DNA of 64,000 nt, from assembly GCF_009857605.1 (NCBI RefSeq), contig NZ_WWCT01000008.1:124001-188000 (forward strand), given 5' to 3'. The DNA is from Duganella levis. Its GTDB lineage: Bacteria; Pseudomonadota; Gammaproteobacteria; Burkholderiales; Burkholderiaceae_D. The notes beneath the pieces are model-generated. The model did no database searches, was not told the origin of the DNA, and worked only from the letters and a program-made list of their open reading frames with translations. Of this stretch, positions 35,487 to 44,980 are shown one piece after another. A program made the translations under genes and the position numbers. Each line of letters begins with the position of its first letter. Positions within the stretch are counted from its first letter, which is position 1.

Positions 35487-36210
35487 ATCGTCGGCTTACG
35501 CCAGCCGGTGGCGCGATGTGGCACCTGCTGCCAAGGCGCTGTTTGCGCTGGCGGGCTTCGTCGCGGCCTGGCTGGCGCGCAGCCCTGTGGCATTCGCCGT
35601 GCTGACGGCCATGCTGGTGCTGGCCGCGTTGCTCGGCGCGCGCGTGCAACTGCGCAGCTACATCGCGGTCGCGCTGCCGCCGCTCGGCTTCCTGCTGCTG
35701 TCCTGCCTGACCATGCTGTTTGGCCCTGACGCCAACGGCCATTGGAACGTTACCACCACCATGCTGCCGACCATCGAGCATCTGGCCCTGCGCTCGTTCG
35801 CCATGCTGGCCGCGATGCTCGGCCTCGTGCTGACAACACCATTGCCCGACCTGCTCGCGCTGCTGCGCAAACTGCGCACGCCAGAACTGCTGCTCGACCT
35901 GATGGTGCTGTGCTACCGCATGCTGTTCGTCATGCGCCAGGCGTGGGACGAAAGCATCACCGCACAAACTGCGCGTCTCGGTTACCGCAACTGGCGCCAG
36001 GCCTGGCGCTCCACCGGCCTGCTGGCCGGCCAGATGGCAGTCCAGGTCTGGCAACGCGCCGCCGCGCTGCAAACCGCCGCCGACGCCCGCGTCTACCAGG
36101 GCACGCTGCGCTTCCTGCCAACCGCCTATCCGCAAGCCAGCCGCCAAATGACCAGCGCCGCACTGGCGGGCGTGCTGATGCTGGCCATCGCACTGGGAGA
36201 CCGCCTGTGA
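35476..36210 (+). CDS. cbiQ: Cobalt ECF transporter transmembrane subunit CbiQ
   Basis: A 244-aa T-component with several membrane helices. It has the cytosolic coupling sequences LRTPELLLDLMVLCYRML and TAADARVYQGTLRFLPTAYP, although the classic A-R-G motif is degenerate. The start is GTG at 35476, with AGGA just before it, inside the last codons of cbiN. It couples CbiO ATP hydrolysis to the CbiMN substrate unit. Confidence 0.9.
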   Translation: MLIESSAYASRWRDVAPAAKALFALAGFVAAWLARSPVAFAVLTAMLVLAALLGARVQLRSYIAVALPPLGFLLLSCLTMLFGPDANGHWNVTTTMLPTIEHLALRSFAMLAAMLGLVLTTPLPDLLALLRKLRTPELLLDLMVLCYRMLFVMRQAWDESITAQTARLGYRNWRQAWRSTGLLAGQMAVQVWQRAAALQTAADARVYQGTLRFLPTAYPQASRQMTSAALAGVLMLAIALGDRL

Positions 36211-37064
36211 GCGCGCCACTGCTGGAATTGCAAGCCGTCAGCTACGTCTACCCCGATGGCAGCGCGGGCCTGGACGACTGCACGCTGGCGCTGCACCGTG
36301 GCCGCCGCTACGCACTGCTGGGCGCCAATGGCGCCGGCAAGACCACCGTGCTGCAACACCTGAACGGCCTGTTGCGCCCCACCGCCGGCACGCTGCGCCA
36401 GGAAGGCCAACCGTTCGACTACAGCCGCAAAGGCCTCACCGCGCTGCGCACCCGCGTCGGCCTGGTGTTCCAGAACCCGGACCGCCAGTTGTTCTCCGCC
36501 TTGGTGGAAGAAGACGTTTCCTTCGGCCCCCTCAACCTCGGCCTGAGTGCGGAAGAGGTGCGCCAGCGCGTTGCCACCGCACTCGATGCGGTAGGCCTGC
36601 GCAGTCACGCCCGCCGCGCCGTGCACCAACTGAGCTTCGGCCAGAAAAAGCGCATCTGCATCGCCGGCGTGCTGGCGATGGAACCGGATGTGCTGCTGCT
36701 GGACGAACCCATGGCCGGTCTCGACGCCCCCATGCAAACCGAATTGACAGCACTGCTGGACCGACTCGCCGCGCGCGGCGTCACCATCCTGCTGTCCACC
36801 CACGACATCGACTTCGCACTGCGCTGGGCCGACGACATCCACGTGATGGCGGCCGGCCGCTGCATCGCCTCCGGCCCGGCGCAGCAACTGGCCACGCAGA
36901 CTGACGTGCTGCAAGCGGCCGGCCAGCGACCACCGGCCGCACTGGCGCTGCACGCGGAACTGGTGGCTCTCGGCGTGCTGCCGAAAGGCCCGGCGCCCCG
37001 CAGTGTCGACGCCCTGCTGGATACGCTGCGCGCACTCAAACAATCAGGAGTAATCACTGCATGA
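36207..37064 (+). CDS. cbiO: Cobalt ECF transporter ATPase CbiO
   Basis: A 285-aa ABC ATPase with Walker A GANGAGKTTVLQHL, Q-loop VFQNPDRQLFS (the NPDxQ pattern of ECF ATPases), signature LSFGQKKRICIAG, Walker B DVLLLDEPMAGLD and switch His in LLSTHDIDFA. The start is GTG overlapping the cbiQ stop (GTGA). The long open frame extending upstream to 35742 is out-of-frame cbiQ sequence and is not part of the gene. A C-terminal extension of about 60 residues follows the ATPase core. Confidence 0.93.
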   Translation: MSAPLLELQAVSYVYPDGSAGLDDCTLALHRGRRYALLGANGAGKTTVLQHLNGLLRPTAGTLRQEGQPFDYSRKGLTALRTRVGLVFQNPDRQLFSALVEEDVSFGPLNLGLSAEEVRQRVATALDAVGLRSHARRAVHQLSFGQKKRICIAGVLAMEPDVLLLDEPMAGLDAPMQTELTALLDRLAARGVTILLSTHDIDFALRWADDIHVMAAGRCIASGPAQQLATQTDVLQAAGQRPPAALALHAELVALGVLPKGPAPRSVDALLDTLRALKQSGVITA

Positions 37065-37846
37065 CCACCCTCGGAAAAATCTGGTTCGTCGGCGCCGGTC
37101 CCGGCGACCCGGAACTCATCACCGTCAAAGGCCAGAAGCTGCTGTCGCAAGCTGGTGCGGTGCTGTTTGCCGGTTCGCTGGTCGATCACGCCGTCACGCT
37201 ATACGCGCCGCCCGGCTGCGCCATCCGCGACTCCAAGGACATGACGCTGGAAGACATGACCGCATGGCTGATCGACCAGGCCAGCCGGCACGCCACTGTG
37301 GTGCGCCTGCAGACCGGCGACCCGGCGCTGTACGGCGCGCTGATCGAACTGGCGCGGCCACTGACCGACGCCGGCATCGAATGGTCGGTGGTGCCGGGCG
37401 TGTCGTCGGCGATGGCCTCGATGGCCGCCGCCGGCGAATCCATGACGCTGCCCGAGGTGACGCAAACCGTCATCCTCACCCGCGTGGAAGGCCGCACGCC
37501 GATGCCGGAGGGCGAAGATCTCGCCAGCCTGGCAGCACACCGCACCACCATTTGCATCTTCCTGTCGATCACCTTGATGCACAAGGTGGAAACCGCATTG
37601 CGCGCCGCCGGCTGGGCCGAGGACGCGCCGATGCTGGTGGTGCACAAGGCCAGCTGGCCGGGCGAACAAAAAATCGTCCGCGGCACGCTGGCCGATATCA
37701 AACAGAAGTGCCGGGAGGCCGGCATTGCGAGCCAGGCGATGATCGTCGCCAGCCCCACGCTGGGCGCGCTGCACTGGGAAACCCTGGCGCGCTCCAAATT
37801 GTATGACCCTACATTTACCCATCGTTTCAGAAAGGCGAGCGCATGA
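37061..37846 (+). CDS. cobM: Precorrin-4 C11-methyltransferase (CobM/CbiF)
   Basis: A 261-aa SAM methylase: KIWFVGAGPGDPELITVKGQ, VLFAGSLVDHAV, VVRLQTGDPALYGALIELA, WSVVPGVSSAMASMAAAG and TVILTRVEGRTPMPEGEDL, all typical of CobM/CbiF. It methylates C11 of the corrin precursor. It is in ATGA overlap with genes on both sides. Confidence 0.93.
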   Translation: MTTLGKIWFVGAGPGDPELITVKGQKLLSQAGAVLFAGSLVDHAVTLYAPPGCAIRDSKDMTLEDMTAWLIDQASRHATVVRLQTGDPALYGALIELARPLTDAGIEWSVVPGVSSAMASMAAAGESMTLPEVTQTVILTRVEGRTPMPEGEDLASLAAHRTTICIFLSITLMHKVETALRAAGWAEDAPMLVVHKASWPGEQKIVRGTLADIKQKCREAGIASQAMIVASPTLGALHWETLARSKLYDPTFTHRFRKASA

Positions 37847-38880
37847 ACCAAGTTTCCAAGGACACGATCCTGATTGTCGGCCACGGTTCCCGCGAGGACT
37901 CCGGTAACCAGGAGATTCGTGAATTCACGGAGCAGTGGCGCGCGCGCCGTCCGGATTGGCGCATTGAGTTGTGCTTCATCGAGTTTGCGCCGCCGGAGAT
38001 GAACGCCGCCTTGCTGAGCGCCGCGCGCAGTTCGCGCCGCGTGCTGGTGGTGCCGCTGATTCTGAACGCCGCCGGTCACGTCAAGATGGAGATTCCGGAA
38101 GCGATCGAACAGGCGCGTTTGGCTTGCCCGCAGACCGAGATTCTGTTGGCGCCACACCTGACGGCATGCGATCCGATCCTGGCGATCCTCAAGCGCCGCC
38201 TGCGCAAGGCCATGAACGCGCTGGATATGCCTGATCCAACCACCACTGGTGTGGTGGTGCTGGGTCGTGGCTCGTCCGACCGTGGCGCCAATGGCGAAAT
38301 GGCCAAGATGGCGCGCTGGCTGCTGGAAGAGGGTGATCATGAATTGGTCGATCTGGCGTTCACCGGCATTACGTGGCCGCGCCTGGAGAAGGTCGTGCAG
38401 CGCCATGTGTTGCTGGGCATGCGCCAGATTGTGGTGCTGCCGTATTACCTGTACACCGGCACGCTGATGCAGCGCATTCATCGTCAGGTGGAACATCTGC
38501 GCGTGCAGTATCCGCAGGTACGCTTTGCTTGCAGTGAGCATTTCGGCTTTGAGAAAGAGATCTTTGAGCTGATGGACCAGCGCGTGGAAGATCTGCGCGC
38601 CGGTGTGCCGGATAGCCGCCTGCCGTGCGATGGCTGTACTTACCGCGTCATCGCGCATGATCTGGGCCACGGCCACTCGCACGCCCATACGCACGATCAC
38701 GCACCGCATGATCACGCGCCCGGCCAGGAGCACGCGCACGAGGATCACGCCCATGCACACGGCGACCACGCGCATGACCACGCCCACGACCACGATCACG
38801 CGCATCACGACCATGCGCATCATGATCACGCACATGATCACGATCATCCACACGCCAAGTCTGAAAGCCATCCAGCATGA
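37843..38880 (+). CDS. cbiX: Sirohydrochlorin cobaltochelatase with His-rich tail
   Basis: A 345-aa protein. Residues about 1-265 hold two CbiX domains (long form): ILIVGHGSREDSGNQEIREF carries the catalytic His in the first. The second begins VVVLGRGSSDRGANGEMA, with Arg replacing the His, which fits an inactive-chelate half. The C-terminal about 72 residues (38661-38877) contain around 30 histidines in HAHDHAHD-type runs, far more than a simple tag, and probably store or hand over Co2+. It inserts Co2+ early, which places the pathway in the anaerobic (early cobalt insertion) class. Confidence 0.92.
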   Translation: MNQVSKDTILIVGHGSREDSGNQEIREFTEQWRARRPDWRIELCFIEFAPPEMNAALLSAARSSRRVLVVPLILNAAGHVKMEIPEAIEQARLACPQTEILLAPHLTACDPILAILKRRLRKAMNALDMPDPTTTGVVVLGRGSSDRGANGEMAKMARWLLEEGDHELVDLAFTGITWPRLEKVVQRHVLLGMRQIVVLPYYLYTGTLMQRIHRQVEHLRVQYPQVRFACSEHFGFEKEIFELMDQRVEDLRAGVPDSRLPCDGCTYRVIAHDLGHGHSHAHTHDHAPHDHAPGQEHAHEDHAHAHGDHAHDHAHDHDHAHHDHAHHDHAHDHDHPHAKSESHPA

Positions 38881-39554
38881 GCACCGTGAACACCGTCACC
38901 GAGCAGCTAACGCGCGCCGGCCAGGTTATTGAGCACGACAGCTTCGCCATCATTGACGCCGAAGTCGGTCCGCACACCTACACCGAAGGCCAGTGGCCGA
39001 TCGTGCGCCGCATGATCCACGCCAACGCCGATTTCGATTTCAACGGCCTGACAGACTTCCATGCAGACGCGGTGGAAGCCGGCGTCCAGGCCATGCTGAA
39101 AGGCGGCACGCCCGTCGTCGCCGACGTTGAAATGATCTGCTCCGGCCTGTCGCAACCGCGCCTCGGCCACTTCGGCATGAAGCCCCACCAGTTCATCAGC
39201 GACCCGGACGTCATCGAAACCGCCAAAGCCGAAGACACCACGCGCGCCGTGCAAGCGATGCGCAAGGCGCACCGTCTCGGTCTGCTGGACAACGCCATCA
39301 TCGGCATTGGCAACGCCCCTACCGCATTGATCGAGCTGGTACGCCTGATCCGCGAAGAAGGCGTCAAGCCTGCGCTGGTGGTCGGCATGCCGGTGGGCTT
39401 CGTCTCCGCCGCTGAATCCAAAGACCTGATGGCCGAACTGACCGACGTGCCGTGGATCGTCATCCGTGGCCGCAAGGGTGGCTCCACGCTGGTGGTGGCG
39501 ACGCTGCATGCGCTGCTGTCGCTGGCCGAAGCCCGTCAAAAGGCCGCGCCATGA
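38877..39554 (+). CDS. cbiC: Precorrin-8X methylmutase (CbiC/CobH)
   Basis: A 225-aa protein with VRRMIHANADFDFNGLTDF (catalytic His), GTPVVADVEMICSGLSQPRL, NAIIGIGNAPTALIELVRLI and MPVGFVSAAESKDLM, the methylmutase pattern. It shifts the C11 methyl to C12, giving cobyrinic acid or its cobalt form. It overlaps by ATGA at both ends. Confidence 0.95.
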   Translation: MSTVNTVTEQLTRAGQVIEHDSFAIIDAEVGPHTYTEGQWPIVRRMIHANADFDFNGLTDFHADAVEAGVQAMLKGGTPVVADVEMICSGLSQPRLGHFGMKPHQFISDPDVIETAKAEDTTRAVQAMRKAHRLGLLDNAIIGIGNAPTALIELVRLIREEGVKPALVVGMPVGFVSAAESKDLMAELTDVPWIVIRGRKGGSTLVVATLHALLSLAEARQKAAP

Positions 39555-40741
39555 AGGAAAAAACGGCTGCCGAACGTGGCACCCGTACCGGTTTCACCAC
39601 CGGCGCCTGTTCCGCTGCCGCTGCACGCGCGGCGGTGCTGGGTCTCGTCCACGGACAAGTACCGGCAGAAATCGAAAGCCTGCTACCCAACGGTAGCCGG
39701 GTGACGTTCGCCATCCATGACGGTAGCTGCGGCGATGGCCGCGCGCACGCCATGGTCGTCAAGTTTGCCGGCGACGATCCCGATTGCACCGACGGCGCAC
39801 ACATGACAGTCGACCTGCGCCTGCTGCCCGGTGAAGCCGGCGTGGTCTCGTACGTGGCAGGCGATGGCGTCGGCACCGTCACCATGAAAGGCCTCGGCCT
39901 GGAAGTGGGCGGTCCGGCCATCAATCCGGTCCCGCGCAAGAACATCGCCGACAACTTGCGCGAAGCCGCACCGGCGCTGTTGGCGGAACACGGCATCGAA
40001 GTCACCATCAGCGTGCCGGACGGTCAGGTGATGGCGAAGAAAACCACCAATGCCCGCCTGGGCATTTTGGGCGGCATCAGCATCCTCGGCACCACCGGCA
40101 TCGTCAAGCCGTATTCCACCGCCGCGTGGCGCGCCAGCGTGGTGCAGGGCGTGCAGGTCGCCTCGACCGCCGGCTACAACCTGGTCGCGCTGACCACCGG
40201 CGGCCGCACCGAAACCTTCGCCATGACGACGCTGCGCGCTGAGCGTCCCGAACTGCCGTCCGCCTGCTTTGTGCAGATGGGCGACTTCCTGCGTTATGCG
40301 CTGGATGAAGTGGTCGCGCAAGGCATTGAGCTGGTGGTGATGGCGGTCATGGTCGGCAAGCTGACCAAGATCGCGCAAGGCGAAACCATCACCCACGCTA
40401 ACCGCAGCGAAGTCGATACCGATCTGGTGGCGGAAATCGCCCGCCGCATCGGCGCCACAGAAGAAGACTGCGCCGCCATGGCCGCCGCCGAAACCGCGCG
40501 CTTCGGCGCAGAGCTGATGGTGGAACGCGGCCTGGGCGACGCCTTCCACCACGCACTGGCGCAAGCCGCCATCGACACGCTGACCGCGCCGGACCGCTAT
40601 GGCCGCGCGTTCCAGTTGCGCGTGCTGGTGTGCGATTTCAGCGGCGTGCAGGTGGCGGACGTCTGGTCCGCGCCGGCCGAACCGCACGAACGTCCCGCCA
40701 GCGCTGGCCGCACAGGCGTCGATCACTTACCGGAAACCTAA
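39551..40741 (+). CDS. cbiD: Cobalt-precorrin-5B C1-methyltransferase
   Basis: A 396-aa protein starting MKEKTAAERGTRTGFTTGAC, with GRAHAMVVKFAGDDPDCTDG, LGILGGISILGTTGIVKPYS and TTGGRTETFAM. CbiD is the anaerobic-pathway C1 methylase. I place the start at the ATG overlapping the cbiC stop. The longer open frame upstream reads through cbiC in another frame. CbiD confirms the anaerobic route. Confidence 0.94.
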   Translation: MKEKTAAERGTRTGFTTGACSAAAARAAVLGLVHGQVPAEIESLLPNGSRVTFAIHDGSCGDGRAHAMVVKFAGDDPDCTDGAHMTVDLRLLPGEAGVVSYVAGDGVGTVTMKGLGLEVGGPAINPVPRKNIADNLREAAPALLAEHGIEVTISVPDGQVMAKKTTNARLGILGGISILGTTGIVKPYSTAAWRASVVQGVQVASTAGYNLVALTTGGRTETFAMTTLRAERPELPSACFVQMGDFLRYALDEVVAQGIELVVMAVMVGKLTKIAQGETITHANRSEVDTDLVAEIARRIGATEEDCAAMAAAETARFGAELMVERGLGDAFHHALAQAAIDTLTAPDRYGRAFQLRVLVCDFSGVQVADVWSAPAEPHERPASAGRTGVDHLPET

Positions 40742-40743
40742 GA

Positions 40744-42048
40744 ATGGAAATCAAAGATCCCAATCCCTGCCGCGTCATCGGCGTGCTCGATGACGGCGTC
40801 GCCAGCCTGAACGCCACCGCACTGGCCTTGCTGCGCAGTGCTGATGTGATCATCGGCGGCGCGCGCACCCTGGCGCTGCTGGAACGCGAATTCAAAAGCG
40901 GCGCAGTGCGCCATGACCTCACCGGCAAGCTGAAAGAAGTGCCGGAGTGGGTCCGTGCCGCGCGCGCCGACAACCTGGCCTGTGTGGTGCTGGCCACCGG
41001 CGATCCACTGTGCCACGGCATTGCGCCGTATCTGGCGCAGCACCTGTGCGTGGAAGCGCTGGACATCCTGCCCAACCTGTCGACCTTGCAGCTGGCCTGT
41101 GCGCGCATCGGCCTGGCGTGGCAGGATGCGCGCATCGTCTCGGTGCACGCCAAGGACGCGGGCGAGTGGCAGCGCGGCGCCAAGCCGGGTCACGGCCTGT
41201 ACGCGCTGGCGCAAGCCACACGCCAGCATGCGCGCCTGCTGATCCTGACCAGCCCTGACAACTCGCCCGACCGCATCGCGCGCCTGCTGGTGGCGGAAGG
41301 ACTGGGCGACGACTTCCTGATGGCGGTGGCGGAAAACCTGCTGCAACCGGAAGAACGCGTGCTGGCCGAACTGACGCCGCAGCAAGCGGCCGAGATGAAG
41401 TTCGCCGCGCTCAACGTGGTGCTGTTGTGGCGCATAACGCCAGCCGCGCGGCCGGTGCGATTCGGCCTGGCCGATACGGAGTTTGCGCAACGCCAGCCGG
41501 AGAAAGGCCTGATCACCAAGCAGGAAGTCCGCGCCGTCAGTCTGGCGCGCCTGCAACTGCATGCGGACAGCGTGGTGTGGGACATCGGCGCCGGTTCCGG
41601 CTCGGTGGGGCTGGAGGCGGCGCGCCTTTGCCCGCAAGGCCACGTCTACGCGATTGAAAAGAACGACGCCGATTTCGGCATCGCTGGGCAGAATCACGCA
41701 GCCTTCGGCATCAGCAACTACAGTCTGCATCTTGGCAAAGCGCCGGAGCAGCTGGATACCTGGCCCGATCCGGATGCGGTCTTCATCGGCGGCTCCGGCG
41801 GCGAACTGGCGGGGCTTATCGCCGGCATCATCGCGCGCCTGCGTCCTCACGGCACGCTGGTGATGAACTTCGTCACGCTGGAAAACCTCGCCACCGCCAC
41901 CGCCACGCTGCAAGCGATGGAAGGCGTCAGCTGGGACGTGCTGCAACTGCAAGCCGCGCGCAGCAAGCCTATCCTGCACATGCACCGCATGGCGGCCGAG
42001 AATCCGGTATGGATCGTCTGCGCGCGCCGGGAGGCCAAGAATGACTGA
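40744..42048 (+). CDS. cbiET: Bifunctional CbiE-CbiT methyltransferase/decarboxylase (CobL)
   Basis: A 434-aa fusion. The N-terminal CbiE methylase has DVIIGGARTLALLEREF and VVLATGDPLCHGIAPYL. From about residue 250 it continues as CbiT, with the Rossmann SAM motif VWDIGAGSGSVGLEAARLCP and YAIEKNDADFGIAG. It methylates C5 and C15 and removes the C12 acetate carboxyl. It starts 2 nt after the cbiD stop. A CobL-type fusion inside an otherwise anaerobic-type operon is common in proteobacteria. Confidence 0.93.
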   Translation: MEIKDPNPCRVIGVLDDGVASLNATALALLRSADVIIGGARTLALLEREFKSGAVRHDLTGKLKEVPEWVRAARADNLACVVLATGDPLCHGIAPYLAQHLCVEALDILPNLSTLQLACARIGLAWQDARIVSVHAKDAGEWQRGAKPGHGLYALAQATRQHARLLILTSPDNSPDRIARLLVAEGLGDDFLMAVAENLLQPEERVLAELTPQQAAEMKFAALNVVLLWRITPAARPVRFGLADTEFAQRQPEKGLITKQEVRAVSLARLQLHADSVVWDIGAGSGSVGLEAARLCPQGHVYAIEKNDADFGIAGQNHAAFGISNYSLHLGKAPEQLDTWPDPDAVFIGGSGGELAGLIAGIIARLRPHGTLVMNFVTLENLATATATLQAMEGVSWDVLQLQAARSKPILHMHRMAAENPVWIVCARREAKND

Positions 42049-42853
42049 TCAAGCGACTAAGCCCGGCACCCTGTGGGGCATCTCGCTCGGCCCCGGCGAC
42101 CCAGGTCTGATCACGCGCGCCGCGTGGGAAGCGCTGCAACGTCGCGACACTATCTGGGTCTACCCGGCACGCAGCGGCAAGACGCCAAGCTACGCCTTCG
42201 ACATCGTGGTGCGCTCCGGCGTCACGCCGCCGGAGCAGCACACGCAACTGCTGTTCCCCATGACGCATGACGGCGAAAAGCTTGGCCGCGCATGGCTGCG
42301 CGCCGCCGACACCGTGCTGCCATGGCTGCGCGAAGGCCGCGACGTGCTGTTCCTGGTTGAAGGTGACGCCAGTACCTACGCCACCTTCGGCCACCTTGCG
42401 CGAACGGTCAACGCCATCGACCCGCAGGTGCCGGTGCAGATCATCGCCGGCGTCAACTCCTTCACCGCCGCCTGCGCGAAAGTGCCGGTGCCGTTCTCGG
42501 AGCAGGACGACACGGTCGCCATCGTGCCGGCAGCCTATGGCGTTAGTGCAGTGGACCGCCTGCTGCCGGACTTCGACACGCTGATCCTGATGAAGGTGAA
42601 GCCCATCCTCGACGAATTGATCGACTGGATGGAGCGCCGCGACTTGCTGGACGGCGCGCACTTCATCGAACGCGTTGGCGCGCCGGACGAACGCCGCTTC
42701 AGCGGCAACGACATCCTGACGCTGCGCGGCACCAAGGTCAGTTACCTGTCGCTGCTGATCATCAAACACCCGCACCGCATTCGCGGTGAACGTATCAAGG
42801 GCTGCCTGCGCAAGGATGGCCCACAACCTCACTCCCTGGAGACCACTGCATGA
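42041..42853 (+). CDS. cbiL: Precorrin-2 C20-methyltransferase (CbiL/CobI)
   Basis: A 270-aa SAM methylase with LWGISLGPGDPGLITRAAWE, VLFLVEGDASTYATFGHLA, VQIIAGVNSFTAACAKVPVP and ERVGAPDERRF. It is the C20 methylase acting on cobalt-sirohydrochlorin or precorrin-2. It overlaps the preceding gene by 8 bp and the next by ATGA. Confidence 0.93.
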   Translation: MTDQATKPGTLWGISLGPGDPGLITRAAWEALQRRDTIWVYPARSGKTPSYAFDIVVRSGVTPPEQHTQLLFPMTHDGEKLGRAWLRAADTVLPWLREGRDVLFLVEGDASTYATFGHLARTVNAIDPQVPVQIIAGVNSFTAACAKVPVPFSEQDDTVAIVPAAYGVSAVDRLLPDFDTLILMKVKPILDELIDWMERRDLLDGAHFIERVGAPDERRFSGNDILTLRGTKVSYLSLLIIKHPHRIRGERIKGCLRKDGPQPHSLETTA

Positions 42854-43602
42854 GCACCATCATCAATCAGCCGGCACCGCGCGTATGCCTGGTCGCCATT
42901 ACCAAGCACGGCGCCGCACAGGCCGCGCGCCTGGCCACCGACCTGCCGGAAGCGGACATCTGCACCTCGGCCAAATTCGCCGCCACGTTTGCGGAGGCCA
43001 GCAATACCGTGCGCGCCTACGACGGCGCACTGCGCGATGAAATTGGCCCGCTGTTCGCCGGTTACGACCAGATCATCTTCTTCGTTTCGCTGGGCGCCGT
43101 GGTGCGCCTGATCGCGCCGCACCTGCGCAGCAAGGACGAAGACCCAGGCATCATCGTGGTGGACGACGCCGGCCAGTACGTTATTCCGGTGTTGTCCGGC
43201 CACGTCGGCGGCGCCAACGAATGGAGCGAACGCGTGGCCGACCTGCTGGGCGCCGCGCCGGTGCTGACCACCGCGTCCGACGTCGGCCGCACCATCCCGG
43301 TCGATATCCTGGGACGCCACCTCGGTTGGAAGGTGGAAGCGCCGAAGATCAACATCACGCGCGTCTCGGCGCACGTCGTCAACGGCGAACCAATCGCCTT
43401 CGTGCAGGAAGCCGGCAGCCCGGATTGGTGGACCCGCCCGACGCCGCTGCCGGAGAACATCCACCGCTTCACCAGCTTTGACGACGTGCCGCTGGACCGC
43501 TACGCCGCGCTGCTGTGGGTCACGCACGCCGAAGTGCCAGCCGAACGCTGGACCGCGCTGACCGAACGCCTGGTGGTCTACCGTCCACCGCAGGAAGCAT
43601 GA
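42850..43602 (+). CDS. cbiG: Cobalamin biosynthesis protein CbiG, N-terminal and central domains
   Basis: A 250-aa protein with YDQIIFFVSLGAVVRLIAPH and IIVVDDAGQYVIPVLSGHVG-GANEWSERVADLLG, which are the CbiG N-terminal and central domain signatures. The C-terminal CobE-like domain is encoded by the separate next gene, so CbiG is split in two. It opens the lactone ring and releases acetaldehyde in the anaerobic pathway. Confidence 0.9.
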   Translation: MSTIINQPAPRVCLVAITKHGAAQAARLATDLPEADICTSAKFAATFAEASNTVRAYDGALRDEIGPLFAGYDQIIFFVSLGAVVRLIAPHLRSKDEDPGIIVVDDAGQYVIPVLSGHVGGANEWSERVADLLGAAPVLTTASDVGRTIPVDILGRHLGWKVEAPKINITRVSAHVVNGEPIAFVQEAGSPDWWTRPTPLPENIHRFTSFDDVPLDRYAALLWVTHAEVPAERWTALTERLVVYRPPQEA

Positions 43603-44006
43603 GTCCAGCGTTCACCATAGGCCTCGGCTGCGATCGCGGCGTGCTGCTGGTGACGGTGCGCGAAGCGGTGCAGGCCGCGCTGGCCGCCGCTGGCGCGCAG
43701 CCGCAGCAAGTGGTGGCCGCCGCCAGCATCACGCTGAAGAAGGACGAAGTGGCGCTGCTGGCGCTGGCCGAGGAAAACGGCTGGCCGCTGCACTTCTACG
43801 AAGCCGAACAACTGGCCGCAGTCGACGTGCCGCATCCATCCGAGACCGTGCGCAAGTACACCGGCACGCCATCGGTCAGCGAAGCGGCGGCGCTGCTGGC
43901 CGCCGGACCGAATACGCCGATGACCGCGCTGGTCGTCGAAAAACATAAACACAAAGGGACGGACGGCCGCAACGCCACCGTCTCCATCGCAAGGAAAACA
44001 CCATGA
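43599..44006 (+). CDS. cobE: CobE / CbiG C-terminal domain protein
   Basis: A 135-aa protein with TIGLGCDRGVLLVTVREAVQ, ITLKKDEVALLALAEENGW and VRKYTGTPSVSEAAALLAAG, the CobE/CbiG_C pattern. The start is the ATG overlapping the cbiG stop (ATGA). The upstream part of the longer open frame is cbiG in another frame. It likely functions with the adjacent CbiG half. Confidence 0.9.
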   Translation: MSPAFTIGLGCDRGVLLVTVREAVQAALAAAGAQPQQVVAAASITLKKDEVALLALAEENGWPLHFYEAEQLAAVDVPHPSETVRKYTGTPSVSEAAALLAAGPNTPMTALVVEKHKHKGTDGRNATVSIARKTP

Positions 44007-44980
44007 GTGGAGCAGGAAAAATCATGCTGGTCGGGATTGGTCCCGGCAGCGTAGAACACATGACGCAACGCGCGCGTGACGCCATCGCCGAAGCGGATGT
44101 GGTGATCGGCTACGTCACCTACATCAAGCTGGTGGCGGATCTGATCGAAGGCAAGGAGATCATCCGCAAGTCGATGACCGAAGAGCTGGACCGCGCCATC
44201 AGCGCGCTGGAAGCGGCGCGCGCCGGCAAGAAGGTGGCGCTGATTTCGTCGGGCGATGCGGGCGTCTACGGCATGGCCGGGCCGACCTATGAAGTGCTGT
44301 TCCAGTCCGGCTGGACGCCGGACGATCCGGTGCAGGTGGAAATCATTCCCGGCGCCTCGGCACTGAACAGCTGCGCGGCCTTGGTTGGCGCGCCGCTGAC
44401 GCACGACTTCTGCGCGATCTCCTTGTCCGACCTGCTGACGCCATGGCCGACCATCGCCCGCCGCCTGGACGCGGTGGCCATGGCCGATTTCGTGGTCGCG
44501 CTGTACAACCCGAAGAGTGGCCGCCGCACGCGCCAGATCGTTGAAGCACAACGCTTGTTCCTGCGCCATCGCCGTCCGGACACGCCGGTGGCCATCGTCA
44601 AGAGCGGCTACCGCCGTCGCCAGAACATCGTCTTCACCACGCTGGATTCGATGGCGGAAGCCGACATCGGCATGCTCAGCACCGTCCTGATCGGCAACAG
44701 CAATACCTTCGTGCGCTACGGCCTGATGGTGACGCCGCGCGGCTACGCCAACAAGTACGACATGGAAGAGGGCGGCGCCACGCGCGAAGGCGAGAAGGCA
44801 GGCCGTTCGCTGTCCACCGGCCTGCTGGGCTGGCTGGAGACGCTGCAAGCCGAACACGCGGCCGGCGACAGCATCGAGACGCTGGCTGCGCGCCACCGCC
44901 TGCCGGCCGACTACATCCGCGACACTTTGAATGAACCGGTGGAAGCCGAAGCCGCCGCCAGCGAGGAGAGCGAAGCATGA
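44003..44980 (+). CDS. cobJ: Precorrin-3B C17-methyltransferase (CobJ/CbiH)
   Basis: A 325-aa SAM methylase: IMLVGIGPGSVEHMTQRARD, VVIGYVTYIKLV, VALISSGDAGVYGMAGPTYE, IIPGASALNSCAALVGAPLT-HDFC and ADFVVALYNPKSGRRTRQI. The methylase core ends near residue 245. About 80 further residues (glycine/glutamate-rich, then TLQAEHAAGDSIETLAARHR) form a C-terminal extension that ordinary CbiH lacks. It carries out ring contraction with C17 methylation. Confidence 0.92.
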   Translation: MSGAGKIMLVGIGPGSVEHMTQRARDAIAEADVVIGYVTYIKLVADLIEGKEIIRKSMTEELDRAISALEAARAGKKVALISSGDAGVYGMAGPTYEVLFQSGWTPDDPVQVEIIPGASALNSCAALVGAPLTHDFCAISLSDLLTPWPTIARRLDAVAMADFVVALYNPKSGRRTRQIVEAQRLFLRHRRPDTPVAIVKSGYRRRQNIVFTTLDSMAEADIGMLSTVLIGNSNTFVRYGLMVTPRGYANKYDMEEGGATREGEKAGRSLSTGLLGWLETLQAEHAAGDSIETLAARHRLPADYIRDTLNEPVEAEAAASEESEA

